A DNA stretch of 39,378 bases, taken from contig NZ_KB894007.1 of NCBI RefSeq assembly GCF_000374345.1, positions 1 to 39,378 of the forward strand. The letters are read 5' to 3'. The position numbers and the translations under genes are program-made. How positions within the stretch are numbered: the first letter of the stretch is position 1; each line of letters opens with the position of its first letter. Shown here piece after piece: positions 1 to 8,727 of the stretch. Source of the DNA: Heyndrickxia acidiproducens DSM 23148 (GTDB lineage Bacteria; Bacillota; Bacilli; Bacillales; Bacillaceae_C). The notes under the pieces were generated by a model. That model made no database searches. It was given only the letters and a program-made list of their open reading frames with translations, and was not told where the DNA came from.

Positions 1-206
1 TTCCGCTTATGAACTGCATTTGCACGGATTTTTTTACCGAGATAACGTTCATTCCGCTTATGAACTGCATTTGCACGGATTTTTTTACCGAGATAGCGTT
101 CACACCGCTTATGAACTGCATTGGCCATGGACTTTTTTACCCAGGTAACGTTCATTCCGCTTATGAACTGCATCTGGCACCGCTTTTTTAATCCAGATGG
201 CGTTCA
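1..206. repeat. 51/52-bp tandem hairpin repeat array (4 units visible)
   Basis: Four head-to-tail units start at 1, 52, 103 and 155 (51, 51, 52 and 52 bp). Units 1 and 2 differ at one base; units 3 and 4 are more diverged. Across each unit junction GTTCAT and ATGAAC form an inverted repeat with the 7-nt loop TCCGCTT, for example 47-52 with 60-65. A second weak inverted repeat (CGG/CCG around a T-rich run) lies mid-unit. The array begins at the window edge, so it may continue upstream. The remaining 207-309 downstream of dgkB shows no gene. Confidence 0.9.
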
Positions 207-309
207 TCCATTCTGTTTGTCCGGATTTCCCGCTTCTTATTAGCCTTCTTCCCGTTATCAAAGACATTCCAGAAAAAATTCCACTCAAACAGGCATTTAG
301 CGTTCAGTG

Positions 310-1224
310 TTACTCAATTCTATCCTGCGGGCGGATGTTATCAATGGGCACAAAGACTTCGAGATGGCGGTACAAGTTTTCAAATGTGGCCGGTGCTTCA
401 CCGCCGAGTTCCCCGTCCAGATTAAGGAGAATCTTTTCTGACGATTTTACTTTTACCCGGCTGGCCGACGTATATATCAGGTTCGGGTCGTTGATATGTT
501 CACCGCGTAAAGCCATTGTAACCACGCGGATAAATTCGGCCAGGTTGGTTTTTTTTAAAATCATCAAAGTAAACAAGCCGTCATTAATGGAAGAATCCGG
601 AGCCAGTTTTTCAAAACCGCCGACAGAATTGGTTAAGCCGATCAGAAACATCATCGCTTCGCCTTCAAAAAGCTTGCCGTCATATTCGATTGTCATTTCA
701 GTCGCGCGGATTGACGGCAGCATTTCGATCCCTCTCAGATAGTAGGCGAGCTGGCCGAGCATCGTTTTCAAACGGCTTGGAACATCATAGGTTAATTCGG
801 TAAGGCGTCCGCCGCCGCCGATATTGATAAAATATTTGTTGTCCATTTTGCCGATATCGACCGGAATTGTGTCTCCTTTGACAATAATGTCGGTTGCCGC
901 CCCGACATCTCGCGGGATTTGCAGGGCGCGGGCAAAGTCGTTTGTCGTACCCATTGGGATGACGCCAAGTTTCGGCCGGTAATCCTGTTCGGCCAGGCCG
1001 TTGACCACTTCGTTGATCGTACCGTCCCCGCCTGCTGCAACAACAATGTCAAAGCGGCGCTCCACTGCTTTCTTGGCTGCTTTAATCGCATCCCCCGCCC
1101 CGGTTGTCGCGTGGCAGGATGTTTCGTAGCCGGCCATTTCAAGTTTCTGGAGAACGTCGGAAAGATGGCGTTTAAACGCTTCACGTCCGGATGTAGGGTT
1201 GTATATAATTCTTGCTCGTTTCAT
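310..1224 (-). CDS. dgkB: Diacylglycerol kinase DgkB (lipid kinase of the YegS/DgkB family)
   Basis: This 304-residue protein matches the usual length of Bacillus DgkB (formerly YerQ). DgkB phosphorylates diacylglycerol released during lipoteichoic acid synthesis to phosphatidate, returning it to phospholipid synthesis at the membrane. The nucleotide-binding motif GGDGT is at residues 65-69, followed by NEVVNG, and the second signature GTTNDFAR is at 92-99. The N-terminus has the family pattern IIYNPTSGRE. The ATG at 1222-1224 is preceded by an AAGGATGA ribosome-binding site. The gene lies downstream of gatCAB as in B. subtilis, though here nat and a KGG-repeat gene intervene. The methyltransferase gene that follows in B. 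subtilis is not in the window; the tandem repeat array occupies that side. Confidence 0.93.
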   Translation of the reverse strand: MKRARIIYNPTSGREAFKRHLSDVLQKLEMAGYETSCHATTGAGDAIKAAKKAVERRFDIVVAAGGDGTINEVVNGLAEQDYRPKLGVIPMGTTNDFARALQIPRDVGAATDIIVKGDTIPVDIGKMDNKYFINIGGGGRLTELTYDVPSRLKTMLGQLAYYLRGIEMLPSIRATEMTIEYDGKLFEGEAMMFLIGLTNSVGGFEKLAPDSSINDGLFTLMILKKTNLAEFIRVVTMALRGEHINDPNLIYTSASRVKVKSSEKILLNLDGELGGEAPATFENLYRHLEVFVPIDNIRPQDRIE

Positions 1225-1510
1225 AAAAAATCATCCTTATATGTTTTCCTTTACACGAATATGTACGAATGCCAACCACTCATGTAAGCAAACGGGCAGC
1301 CCCTCCATTTACAGGCTTAACAAAAAAGTCCAAATGGCGGAAACTGCCCGCAGGTTTGTCCGTTCATTCAGCATGGAGAAACGCCGATCTACTCTCCACG
1401 CATCTACCGAATTATCATACAACTTTTTCATAAAAAAATCCAGTTCCAGCTTATCCGGAAGAAGGTTTCCTGTGCGATGATGAAGCATTTGTTCTGATAT
1501 GGCAGCGGCT
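1225..1510. other. Intergenic region between nat and dgkB, no gene seen
   Basis: About 286 bp separate the end of nat from the start of dgkB. Open frames on both strands lack convincing ribosome-binding sites or family resemblance. No strong hairpin with a T-run follows nat, so read-through into dgkB is possible. Nothing else recognised. Confidence 0.5.
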
Positions 1511-2365
1511 TTAGCTTTTCCCGCGGCCGCCGTTTCTATGTGCTGCGGTGAAGGCGGAACCGGTTTGATTGCCAAATAGGCCGACACCGCGCTGTTGAAG
1601 GAATTCCACAGTTTCGGCCAATGATTCTTCTTCGATTTGGTAGACTTCCTGAATTACATTTTTCCAGCGTGTAAAATCTTTCATCTGAACTTCGCGGATA
1701 TTCCGGTAGTTCATGATTTTCAAAGAGGTATCGCGCAAATAGTAGCATTCGCGGCCGTTGAAACGTACTGCGGTCACTCTGCGCATGGTTTCATTCGTCT
1801 TGTCGTCATTATACGATGCCTGGATATCCTGGTTGATATTTTCTTCAGACAACGGTACCCATTCAATGGTTTTTTTGACGAAGGATTTCCCGTTTGAACG
1901 GCGATCCACTTCAAAACGGCCAACTGCGGCTTGTGTGAAAATAATGTCCTCGCCAAAACCGTGAAGGATATGCTGCCGCTTTGCTTCCAATTCTACCGGT
2001 TTCATAATTGGAGACCCATAGCCCACATCCACGTACAGTTTCTTGCCGTTGAGGAGAACCATTAGCGCAATATGTCCGGGCACAACGCGGACCAGCGAGC
2101 ATTCAAAACCGAGCGCTTTTAATAGCCGCGCAAAATTGATATTCAGGGTAAAACAAGTACCGCCCCAGCCTTTTTCCCATAGATTCCGGACAAAGGTTTC
2201 AAAGGAGGGGATATAGTTGCCATCCTGGAAATAGTGAAACTTGCTGAATGTTTCGTAGGGGATATAGGAAAGATGATTTTGAATCAGCCGCTGCAGATAA
2301 TTGATTCCCGGCTGTTCGCGGTCAAGTTTTAAATAATGGATATAAGCATCTGCCACACCTTCCAT
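1511..2365 (-). CDS. nat: Arylamine N-acetyltransferase
   Basis: The 284-residue product resembles the arylamine N-acetyltransferase family, which moves an acetyl group from acetyl-CoA to arylamines or hydrazines via a cysteine thioester. The catalytic triad is visible: Cys71 in WGGTCFTLN, His98 in PGHIAL and Asp113 in YVDVGYGSP. The His-to-Asp spacing of 15 equals that of characterised family members. The N-terminal YLQRLIQNHLSYIPYE segment is also typical. The ATG at 2363-2365 follows GGGAGG at a suitable distance. Its position between gatB and dgkB is not the B. subtilis arrangement, suggesting lineage-specific gain. The natural substrate cannot be read from sequence. The C-terminal tail after about residue 265 is glycine/alanine-rich and not informative. 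Confidence 0.88.
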   Translation of the reverse strand: MEGVADAYIHYLKLDREQPGINYLQRLIQNHLSYIPYETFSKFHYFQDGNYIPSFETFVRNLWEKGWGGTCFTLNINFARLLKALGFECSLVRVVPGHIALMVLLNGKKLYVDVGYGSPIMKPVELEAKRQHILHGFGEDIIFTQAAVGRFEVDRRSNGKSFVKKTIEWVPLSEENINQDIQASYNDDKTNETMRRVTAVRFNGRECYYLRDTSLKIMNYRNIREVQMKDFTRWKNVIQEVYQIEEESLAETVEFLQQRGVGLFGNQTGSAFTAAHRNGGRGKS

Positions 2366-2573
2366 TTTCTTGCCTCCCTTTTTCGAAAATCTTCTTGTTA
2401 TCTGATTCGCTTTTAGAATGGGAAAATCCTTTATTGCTTTAAAAAGGATAAGCCGCCATTGGGAAAGATGTTTGATTAAAAAGTCTATCCCCTTTTTAGT
2501 AAAAACAAGTCATTGCAGCGGAACCGGGAAATTGGTTCGCATGGCGGGTTTTCAAGGTGAAAACAGTAAATAA

Positions 2574-2598
2574 GTTTATTTTCATAGTACCGTGGTAT
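2574..2598 (+). promoter_or_regulatory. SigB-type promoter for the KGG-repeat gene
   Basis: GTTTAT (2574-2579) is separated by 13 nt from TGGTAT (2593-2598). This is close to the SigB consensus GTTTAA-N12-15-GGGTAT. Transcription would start near 2605, giving a leader of roughly 45 nt. Sigma-B control fits the known behaviour of GsiB-type proteins in Bacillus. Confidence 0.65.
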
Positions 2599-2650
2599 AT
2601 ATATTAACGTAAGCGATGCTAATACTTTTTGAACAAAGGAGATGTGTTAA

Positions 2651-3037
2651 ATGGCAGACAAAGATAAGAAAATGACAGTAGAAGAAGCAGGACGTAAAGG
2701 CGGAGAAGCTACAGCTGACAGCCATGATAAAGAATTCTATCAGGAAATCGGGCAAAAGGGCGGAGAAACGACCGCTGATAAACATGGCAAAGAATTCTAT
2801 CAGGAAATCGGCGAAAAAGGCGGAGAAGCCACAGCTGACAGCCATGACAAAGAATTCTATCAGGATATTGGCCAAAAAGGCGGAGAAACGACCTCCGATA
2901 AACACGATAAGGAATTTTATCAGGAAATCGGACGTAAAGGCGGAGAAGCCACTTCCGATAACCATGATAAAGATTTCTACAAGGAAATTGGGGAAAAAGG
3001 CGGTAACGCAAGAAGCAGATCAAACGACAACGACTAA
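2651..3037 (+). CDS. KGG-repeat general stress protein (GsiB-like)
   Basis: This is a 128-residue, very hydrophilic protein of five 20-residue repeats (residues 17-116). Each repeat has the core KGGE(A/T)T followed by D(S/K)H(D/G)KEFYQEIG. The repeat belongs to the stress-induced KGG motif family that includes B. subtilis GsiB and plant LEA-like proteins. These are glycine-rich and are thought to be desiccation, heat or osmotic protectants; no enzymatic motif is present. AAAGGAGAT lies just upstream of the ATG. It is a single plus-strand gene among minus-strand genes, with its own SigB-like promoter and a perfect-stem terminator. At DNA level the repeat unit is exactly 60 bp (from 2699), and alternate units are more alike than adjacent ones, implying expansion by a 120-bp dimer. 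Confidence 0.9.
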   Translation: MADKDKKMTVEEAGRKGGEATADSHDKEFYQEIGQKGGETTADKHGKEFYQEIGEKGGEATADSHDKEFYQDIGQKGGETTSDKHDKEFYQEIGRKGGEATSDNHDKDFYKEIGEKGGNARSRSNDND

Positions 3038-3062
3038 TCAAAAATGGAATATGATGAAACAG

Positions 3063-3098
3063 AGCCGATTCAGCGTGCGGGCTGAATCGGCTTTTTTC
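3063..3098 (+). terminator. Intrinsic terminator of the KGG-repeat gene
   Basis: Perfect 12-bp stem: 3063-3074 (AGCCGATTCAGC) pairs with 3081-3092, with a 6-nt loop, followed by a T-run. Confidence 0.92.
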
Positions 3099-3174
3099 AT
3101 ACCGGCTGCCGCTGTGCTTTTCTAACTTTTTCCCCAATTCAATTCATTTACAAATCTATCATAGCACAGCTCAA

Positions 3175-3204
3175 TTGCTTTGGTAAGGATTTTGCATATA
3201 TGAT
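3175..3204 (+). promoter_or_regulatory. Sigma-A-like promoter ahead of a 27-residue ORF
   Basis: TTGCTT (3175-3180), an 18-nt spacer and TATGAT (3199-3204) match vegetative promoter spacing. The same two hexamers and spacer length occur in the gatC promoter. Predicted start is near 3211. Confidence 0.45.
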
Positions 3205-3244
3205 GGATTCAAACAAAAGACGTTCGCTTAAAGGGGATGTGGAA

Positions 3245-3328
3245 ATGTTTGAAAAACCGTTCTTCCTTCCCATGAATCAAAAAGCTGCAGTTCAGACGGG
3301 CTGCCTGACAGAAAAACAGGCGGCGTGA
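3245..3328 (+). CDS. Predicted small protein of 27 residues, function unknown
   Basis: A short frame begins MFEKPFFLPMNQ and ends with CLTEKQAA before TGA at 3326-3328. AAAGGGG (3230-3236) sits 8 nt before the ATG, and a promoter-like sequence (3175-3204) ends about 40 nt upstream, so transcription and translation signals are both in place. The frame stays open upstream to ATGs at 3200 and 3203, but these fall inside the predicted -10 box. The peptide has one cysteine, no membrane segment and no family I recognise. It is convergent with gatB. Length alone gives no evidence of coding, so this is a prediction from signals only. Confidence 0.35.
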   Translation: MFEKPFFLPMNQKAAVQTGCLTEKQAA

Positions 3329-3360
3329 TCTTACCGGGTGGATGCCCAACCCCACCCCAC

Positions 3361-3391
3361 ATTAAAGGGACCCCGCGTGATTACGGGATCC
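3361..3391 (-). terminator. Probable terminator after gatB
   Basis: Arms 3368-3375 and 3384-3391 form an 8-bp stem (one G-U pair) with an 8-nt loop. On the minus strand it is followed by CTTTAAT, a weak U-tract. It lies 15 nt past the gatB stop. It may also end the convergent small transcript. Confidence 0.55.
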
Positions 3392-3405
3392 ATTTGGTTT
3401 GGGGT

Positions 3406-4839
3406 TTAGCGTTTATTCATTTCCTGGATCAGCAGTTTGTTGACGATTGGCGGATTGGCCTGGCCTTTTGTCGCTTTCATTACTTGGCCGACAAGGAAGC
3501 CGAGTGCCCGGTCTTTTCCGTTTTTGAAGTCAATGATGGATTGCTCGTTTTTATCGAGAACCTCAGTGATGTACTTCAACAGCTCTCCTTCATCGGAAAT
3601 TTGGACAAGGCCTTTTTCTTTGACGATTTTCTCCGGATCGCCGCCTTTTTGAACAAGTTCGCGGAATACTTTCTTCGCCATCTTCGAAGAGAGCGTGCCG
3701 TTTTCGATCAATTTGATCATGCCGGCTAAGCTTTCCGGCGTTAAGGCGATTTCATCCAGTTCTTTCTGGGCGGCGTTCAAGTAGGCGGACACTTCGCCCA
3801 TCAGCCAGTTTGATGCCTGCTTTGCGCCGGCGCCGGCAGCAATCGTTGCTTCAAAGAAGTCGGACATTTCTTTTGTCAGCGTTAAGACCATTGCATCATA
3901 ATCAGGCAGCCCGAGTTCTTCGGTGTAGCGTTTTTTCCGCTCATCCGGCAGTTCCGGAATTTCAGCGCGGACCCGTTCTTTCCAGGCATCATCGATATAC
4001 AAATCGACAAGATCCGGTTCCGGGAAATAGCGGTAGTCATCCGACCCTTCCTTGACACGCATCAGAATGGTTTTGCCCGTTGCTTCGTCAAACCGGCGTG
4101 TTTCCTGTTTGATTACGCCGCCTGCGAGCAGCACTTTTTCCTGGCGCTCCTGCTCAAATGCCAAACCTTTGCGCACATAGTTAAATGAGTTTAAGTTCTT
4201 TAACTCTGTCTTTGTGCCAAATTCTTTTTGGCCGACCGGACGGATGGAAATGTTAGCATCGCAGCGCAGCGAGCCTTCTTCCATCTTACAGTCAGACACA
4301 CCGGTGTATTGGATGATTGATTTTAATTTTTCCAGGTAGGCGTAGGCTTCTTCCGGCGTGCGGATATCCGGTTCCGAGACGATTTCAATCAGCGGTGTGC
4401 CCTGGCGGTTCAAATCGACAAGGGAATACCCTTCGGAAGCCGCGTGGGACAATTTTCCGGCGTCCTCTTCCATATGGATGCGGGTAATGCCGATTTTCTT
4501 TTTCTTGCCGTCTGCTTCGATTTCAATCCAGCCGTGTTCGCCGATTGGCTTGTCATATTGCGAGATTTGGTACGCTTTTGGATTATCCGGGTAAAAATAG
4601 TTTTTGCGGTCAAATTTTGTTTCGGTTGCGATCTCACAATTGAGTGCCATTGCGGCTTTCATGGCATAATCCACAACACTTTTATTTAATACCGGCAAAA
4701 CGCCCGGGTAACCGAGGTCAATCACATTCGTATTTGTATTTGGTTCCGCTCCGAAATGTGCTGGCGCCGGCGAAAAAATTTTCGTGTTCGTTTTTAATTC
4801 AACGTGGACTTCAAGCCCGATCACTGTTTCAAAGTTCAT
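3406..4839 (-). CDS. gatB: Aspartyl/glutamyl-tRNA amidotransferase subunit B
   Basis: GatB is the kinase/transamidase subunit of GatCAB. It activates the side chain of misacylated Glu-tRNA(Gln) or Asp-tRNA(Asn) with ATP and completes amidation with ammonia from GatA. The signature [16 protein letters not shown] is present near residues 76-91 and the start [13 protein letters not shown] is family-typical. The C-terminal part (from about residue 330) corresponds to the YqeY-like tRNA-binding tail. I place the start at the ATG at 4837-4839, giving 477 residues. AAGGGG lies 8 nt upstream and the length matches Bacillus GatB; an in-frame GTG at 4848 is less likely. The gene follows gatA by 12 nt. 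Confidence 0.97.
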   Translation of the reverse strand: MNFETVIGLEVHVELKTNTKIFSPAPAHFGAEPNTNTNVIDLGYPGVLPVLNKSVVDYAMKAAMALNCEIATETKFDRKNYFYPDNPKAYQISQYDKPIGEHGWIEIEADGKKKKIGITRIHMEEDAGKLSHAASEGYSLVDLNRQGTPLIEIVSEPDIRTPEEAYAYLEKLKSIIQYTGVSDCKMEEGSLRCDANISIRPVGQKEFGTKTELKNLNSFNYVRKGLAFEQERQEKVLLAGGVIKQETRRFDEATGKTILMRVKEGSDDYRYFPEPDLVDLYIDDAWKERVRAEIPELPDERKKRYTEELGLPDYDAMVLTLTKEMSDFFEATIAAGAGAKQASNWLMGEVSAYLNAAQKELDEIALTPESLAGMIKLIENGTLSSKMAKKVFRELVQKGGDPEKIVKEKGLVQISDEGELLKYITEVLDKNEQSIIDFKNGKDRALGFLVGQVMKATKGQANPPIVNKLLIQEMNKR

Positions 4840-4851
4840 GTTTTTCACCCC

Positions 4852-6309
4852 TTACAATTGTGGTTTTTGTTTATGGAAATCAGTTGCCTGTTCAAATGCG
4901 TGGGCAACGCGGTATACAGTGCTTTCATCAAAATGCTTGCCGATGATTTGCAGGCCGAGCGGCAGCCCGTTTGCAAACCCGCATGGTACGGAAATCCCCG
5001 GAACGCCTGCGAGGTTGACCGGAATCGTTAACAGATCATTGGCGTACATCGTTAACGGATCGTCAACGTTTTCACCGATTTTGAAAGCAGGTGTCGGCGT
5101 TGTCGGCCCGATGATGACATCATATTTTTCAAGAATATCATCAAAGTCTTTTTTAATTAAGGTGCGGACCTGCTGGGCTTTTTTGTAGTAAGCATCATAG
5201 TAGCCAGCACTTAACGCAAAAGTTCCAAGCATAATCCGGCGTTTGACTTCTTCGCCGAATCCTTCCGAACGGGTGAGTTTATACAGCTCTTCAAGGTTCT
5301 TCGCATTTGGCGAACGGTAGCCGTAACGGACCCCGTCAAACCGCGCCAGGTTGGAAGAAGCTTCAGATGATGCCAGCAAATAGTAAGTCGCAATCCCGTA
5401 TTTGGAATGCGGCAGCGATACTTCTTCCCATGTGGCGCCAAGTTTTTCCAATACTTTTAAAGCATCAAGGACAGACTGGCGCGCTTCTTCTTTGACACCT
5501 TCGCCAAGGTATTCTTTTGGCACCGCAATTTTTAATCCTTTTACGTCTCCGGTTAAAGCTTGTACATAATTTGCGACTTCGACATCGGCCGAAGTGGAAT
5601 CATGCGGATCAAGTCCCGAAATTGCTTGTAAAAGATAGGCGTTGTCTTCCACCGTACGGGTGATTGGCCCGATTTGGTCCAAAGATGAAGCAAACGCCAC
5701 AAGGCCGAAACGGGAAACACGGCCGTATGTCGGTTTCATGCCGACAACCCCGCAAAAGGCGGCCGGCTGTCGGATCGAACCGCCCGTGTCGGATCCGAGC
5801 GAAAATGGAACCTGGCCGGCTGCAACAGCTGCTGCCGAACCGCCTGAGGAGCCGCCCGGGACCGTATCAAGATTCCATGGATTATGGGTGATTTGGAATG
5901 CGGAGTTTTCCGTGGAAGATCCCATCGCAAATTCGTCCATATTCAACTTCCCAATTGTAATGGTATGGTGCTTATGTAATTTTTCCATTACGGTCGCATC
6001 ATAAATTGGATCAAAGTTTTCCAGGATTTTGCTGGCACAAGTCGTCCGCAAATCTTTCGTGACAATATTATCCTTAATCCCGATTGGCATTCCGAACAGT
6101 ATTTGCCCAGATTCCGCTGTGCCAATTTTGTCTTCAAGCGCTTTGGCTGTCTGTTGTGCTCTTTCTTCATCTAATGTTAAAAAAGCTTTTACTTTGCCGT
6201 CGGTTTCTTCAATTTTTTGATAGGCTTCGCCGACAAGCTCGGAAACCTTTACTTCTTTATTATGTAAAAACTCATGGAGTTCAGAGATCTTGTGGTCAAA
6301 TAGTGACAT
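4852..6309 (-). CDS. gatA: Glutamyl-tRNA(Gln) amidotransferase subunit A
   Basis: This is the amidase-signature subunit (485 residues) that hydrolyses glutamine and channels ammonia to GatB. The Ser-cisSer-Lys triad is intact: Lys79 in IGIKDN, Ser154 in PGGSSGGS and Ser178 in DTGGSIR. The glycine/serine-rich amidase signature runs from about residue 150 to 195. The ATG follows GGAGGGG at good spacing. It is the second gene of gatCAB, 12 nt after gatC, so the three subunits are probably made in equal amounts. Presence of GatCAB implies that Gln-tRNA(Gln) is made by the indirect route, as in other Bacilli. Confidence 0.98.
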   Translation of the reverse strand: MSLFDHKISELHEFLHNKEVKVSELVGEAYQKIEETDGKVKAFLTLDEERAQQTAKALEDKIGTAESGQILFGMPIGIKDNIVTKDLRTTCASKILENFDPIYDATVMEKLHKHHTITIGKLNMDEFAMGSSTENSAFQITHNPWNLDTVPGGSSGGSAAAVAAGQVPFSLGSDTGGSIRQPAAFCGVVGMKPTYGRVSRFGLVAFASSLDQIGPITRTVEDNAYLLQAISGLDPHDSTSADVEVANYVQALTGDVKGLKIAVPKEYLGEGVKEEARQSVLDALKVLEKLGATWEEVSLPHSKYGIATYYLLASSEASSNLARFDGVRYGYRSPNAKNLEELYKLTRSEGFGEEVKRRIMLGTFALSAGYYDAYYKKAQQVRTLIKKDFDDILEKYDVIIGPTTPTPAFKIGENVDDPLTMYANDLLTIPVNLAGVPGISVPCGFANGLPLGLQIIGKHFDESTVYRVAHAFEQATDFHKQKPQL

Positions 6310-6321
6310 GGTTTCCCCTCC

Positions 6322-6612
6322 TTATTCTACAATTGTCGGTACGCGAATTTGCCCGTCCTGGTGTTCAGGCGCATTTTTCAAAACAAGCTCGCGCGGCAGG
6401 CCTTTTTCGATCTTGTCTTCACGCATCACGTTCCGGATCTGAAGCACATGGGTTGTCGGCTGCACGCCGGTTGTATCGAGCTCATTCAAGCTTTCTGCAG
6501 AATGAATAATATCGCCCAGCTGTGTTGTGAATTTTTCAATATCGGCTTCGTCCATTTCAAGGCGCGCCAAGTCTGCTACGTGTTTTACCTGTTCTTTTGA
6601 AATATTAGGCAT
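6322..6612 (-). CDS. gatC: Glutamyl-tRNA(Gln) amidotransferase subunit C
   Basis: A 96-residue protein with the GatC layout: N-terminal helices ([17 protein letters not shown]), then a linker around [10 protein letters not shown] and the C-terminal [17 protein letters not shown] segment that wraps GatA and GatB. GatC stabilises the amidotransferase and has no catalytic residues. GGAGGTGAAGGG precedes the ATG, and an extended -10 promoter lies about 40 nt upstream, so gatC is the first gene of the operon. Length is normal for the family. Confidence 0.96.
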   Translation of the reverse strand: MPNISKEQVKHVADLARLEMDEADIEKFTTQLGDIIHSAESLNELDTTGVQPTTHVLQIRNVMREDKIEKGLPRELVLKNAPEHQDGQIRVPTIVE

Positions 6613-6655
6613 AACCCTTCACCTCCATCAAATATCGAACCCTGCAATACTATTG

Positions 6656-6685
6656 ATCATAGCAGAAAAATGCATCTTTAAGCAA
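6656..6685 (-). promoter_or_regulatory. Promoter of gatCAB
   Basis: On the minus strand TTGCTT (6680-6685) and TATGAT (6656-6661) are separated by 18 nt. TGC immediately before TATGAT makes an extended -10. The predicted start is near 6649, with a leader of about 37 nt. gbsR lies upstream in the same direction without an obvious terminator, so some read-through is possible. Confidence 0.6.
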
Positions 6686-6719
6686 GTGGGCGCATATACT
6701 TTAATGCTTATACCCATAA

Positions 6720-7253
6720 CTATTTCCGCGGAATATACTTAAAAATTTCACCTGATTCGAAGCTGCCGATTAAACGATCTACCCAATCATAGTAGTCCAG
6801 GGCATTGTTTAGTTTTTCTATATCAATATCTATTTCATGTGCCAGGTTTTCGCTTAAATGATCTTTGTTTCTTAATTCCCGCAATTCCTGCAAGGATCTT
6901 TGGATCGCTTGGATATTCATATGCACGCCTGTTCTCCACTTAATCGTGAAAAAGTTGATAAAAGTTTGATACCAGTCTTCTTCAACCAGATAAAGGTCTT
7001 TGCGAACACCCCGTTTCCAAATCTTTTCCACCATTTTTAAATCAACCAGTGTCCGGACGGATGTACTCATACTCGTTTTACTCATTCCAAGTTCCTGTTT
7101 CATTTCATCTAATGTTAAAGGTTCATTATGGAAATACATCATTCCGTAAAGCCTTCCGACTGATGGGGTCACCCCATAAAGATTCATGTTTTGTGCGATC
7201 GCTTCCGTTACGCGTTCCCTGGCTTTGAGCAATTTCTGCCGATCATCATCCAT
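6720..7253 (-). CDS. GbsR-family transcriptional regulator of osmoprotectant uptake
   Basis: The protein resembles Bacillus GbsR/OpcR-type MarR-related repressors, which respond to choline or glycine betaine and control osmoprotectant genes. The winged-helix part includes NLYGVTPSVGRLYGMMYF and the recognition-helix region LGMSKTSMSTSVR, followed by IWKRGVRKDLY, all strongly family-like. The C-terminal third is helical. I prefer the ATG at 7251-7253 (177 residues). GAGGTG lies 9 nt upstream and the only good -10 (7286-7291) would leave almost no leader for the in-frame ATG at 7274. The gene is divergent from opuAA-AB-AC and very probably regulates it; the palindrome at 7385-7402 is a candidate operator. 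Confidence 0.9.
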   Translation of the reverse strand: MDDDRQKLLKARERVTEAIAQNMNLYGVTPSVGRLYGMMYFHNEPLTLDEMKQELGMSKTSMSTSVRTLVDLKMVEKIWKRGVRKDLYLVEEDWYQTFINFFTIKWRTGVHMNIQAIQRSLQELRELRNKDHLSENLAHEIDIDIEKLNNALDYYDWVDRLIGSFESGEIFKYIPRK

Positions 7254-7285
7254 TAACGAATGCACCTCATTCATGACTATACTAA

Positions 7286-7291
7286 ATTATA
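7286..7291 (-). promoter_or_regulatory. -10 box of the gbsR-like gene
   Basis: TATAAT on the minus strand. The -35 is poor, as for weak or regulated promoters. The implied start near 7279 supports translation from 7253 rather than 7274. Confidence 0.4.
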
Positions 7292-7384
7292 GAGTACCGA
7301 TTAACCACTGAATTGTAAAGATAACTGAAAGCAGAGCATTCCGCAAGATAGGGGAGGAATAGTAAGCAATCCAGCGTTTTGTTT

Positions 7385-7402
7385 GTACAGTTTAAACTGT
7401 AC
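7385..7402. promoter_or_regulatory. Perfect 18-bp palindrome, candidate operator
   Basis: GTACAGTTTAAACTGTAC is its own reverse complement. It lies in the divergent region between the GbsR-like gene and opuAA, about 35 bp upstream of the opuA -35 box and about 95 bp upstream of the gbsR -10. A dimeric winged-helix regulator could bind it. No second copy was noticed in the window. Confidence 0.55.
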
Positions 7403-7437
7403 GCATCACACGGACGAAATATTGGGAATTTACGCAT

Positions 7438-7466
7438 TTGATTGTTCATTTTTTATCATTTAGAAT
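7438..7466 (+). promoter_or_regulatory. Promoter of the opuA operon
   Basis: TTGATT (7438-7443), 17-nt spacer, TAGAAT (7461-7466). Predicted start near 7473, giving a leader of about 27 nt ahead of a strong GAGGGGGG ribosome-binding site. Confidence 0.6.
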
Positions 7467-7499
7467 AGTTAGCAGGCGTAATTTTTGAGGGGGGAAAGA

Positions 7500-8727
7500 A
7501 TGGATCAAGAAAACATAAAAATAGAAGTCAACCAAATTACGAAGATTTTTGGTAAGCACGAAAAAAAAGCTTTGGCGATGTTAAAGGCCGGCAAAAGCAA
7601 AAAAGAAATTTTTCAAGCGCTTGGGACAACAGTTGGTGTTAGCCAGGCTTCCTTTCAAGTCAGGAGCGGAGAAATTTTTGTCATTATGGGATTATCCGGA
7701 AGCGGAAAGTCCACTCTCGTTCGCATGGTCAACCGTTTGATTGAACCAACAAAAGGATCAATTCTCATTGACGGTGAAGACATAACGAAGATGAATAAGG
7801 AAGCATTACGGCAGTTGCGCCGCAAAAAGGTGACCATGGTCTTTCAAAACTTCGCCTTGTTGCCCCACCGTACCATCTTGGAAAATACTGCATATGGATT
7901 GGAAGTCCAAGGCGCCAAAAAGGAGGAACGCACAAAAAAAGCCTTAGAAGCGCTAAAATTAGTTGGACTGCAAGGCTCTGAAAATCAATATCCAGCCCAA
8001 CTCAGCGGCGGTATGCAGCAAAGGGTTGGCTTGGCACGCGCTCTGGCGAATGATCCGGATATTTTATTGATGGATGAAGCTTTCGGTGCATTAGACCCGC
8101 TCATCCGCAAAAATATGCAGGATGAATTATTGGATCTCCACGATACGGTCGGAAAAACAATTGTTTTCATCACACACGATTTGGATGAAGCACTGCGCAT
8201 TGGCGACAGGATCGCTTTAATGAAAGACGGGAACATTGTCCAAATCGGTACACCTGAAGAAATTTTGATGAACCCTTCTAATGAGTATGTGGAAAGATTT
8301 GTCGAAGATGTCGATCTTTCGAAAGTATTAACCGCAAGCCATATTATGAAACGCGCTGAAACCGTGCAGCTGGAAAAAGGACCAATGGTGGCCCTTACGC
8401 TTATGAAAAACTTAGGAATTTCCTCTATCTATGTCGTAAATAAACAACACCACTTAATCGGCGCTGTTACTGCACAAGATGCTAAAATTGCTGCAGAAAA
8501 CGGCACTCCTTTACACCAGGTGGTTGATACAGACATCACCATGGTATCACAAGAAACACTCCTGACAGACTTGTTTGATATTGTTTCCAGTGCAAATATT
8601 CCTGTTGCTGTTGTAGACGAAAATAGGCGTATGCGTGGCATTATTATTCGAGGTGCATTAATTGGCGCATTAGCCGGGAATATCACCTCTGTTCATTCGG
8701 AACCCCTTGTTTTGGGAGGTGAAATGA

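Noticed and set aside
9..191. Plus-strand 60-residue frame with 17-residue repeats
   Set aside because: It arises only because 51 is a multiple of three. There is no ribosome-binding site, and the period changes to 52 in later units, breaking the frame.
1..206. CRISPR-like array
   Set aside because: The whole 51/52-bp unit is repeated, including what would be spacers. There are no variable spacers and no cas genes.
1309..1587. Minus-strand 92-residue frame between nat and dgkB
   Set aside because: It overlaps the nat 3' end, has no ribosome-binding site before any of its ATGs, and matches no family I know.
2582..2965. Long minus-strand frames opposite the KGG gene
   Set aside because: Their repeated hydrophobic or arginine-rich sequences are shadows of the 60-bp DNA repeat. 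The plus-strand frame has promoter, ribosome-binding site and terminator.
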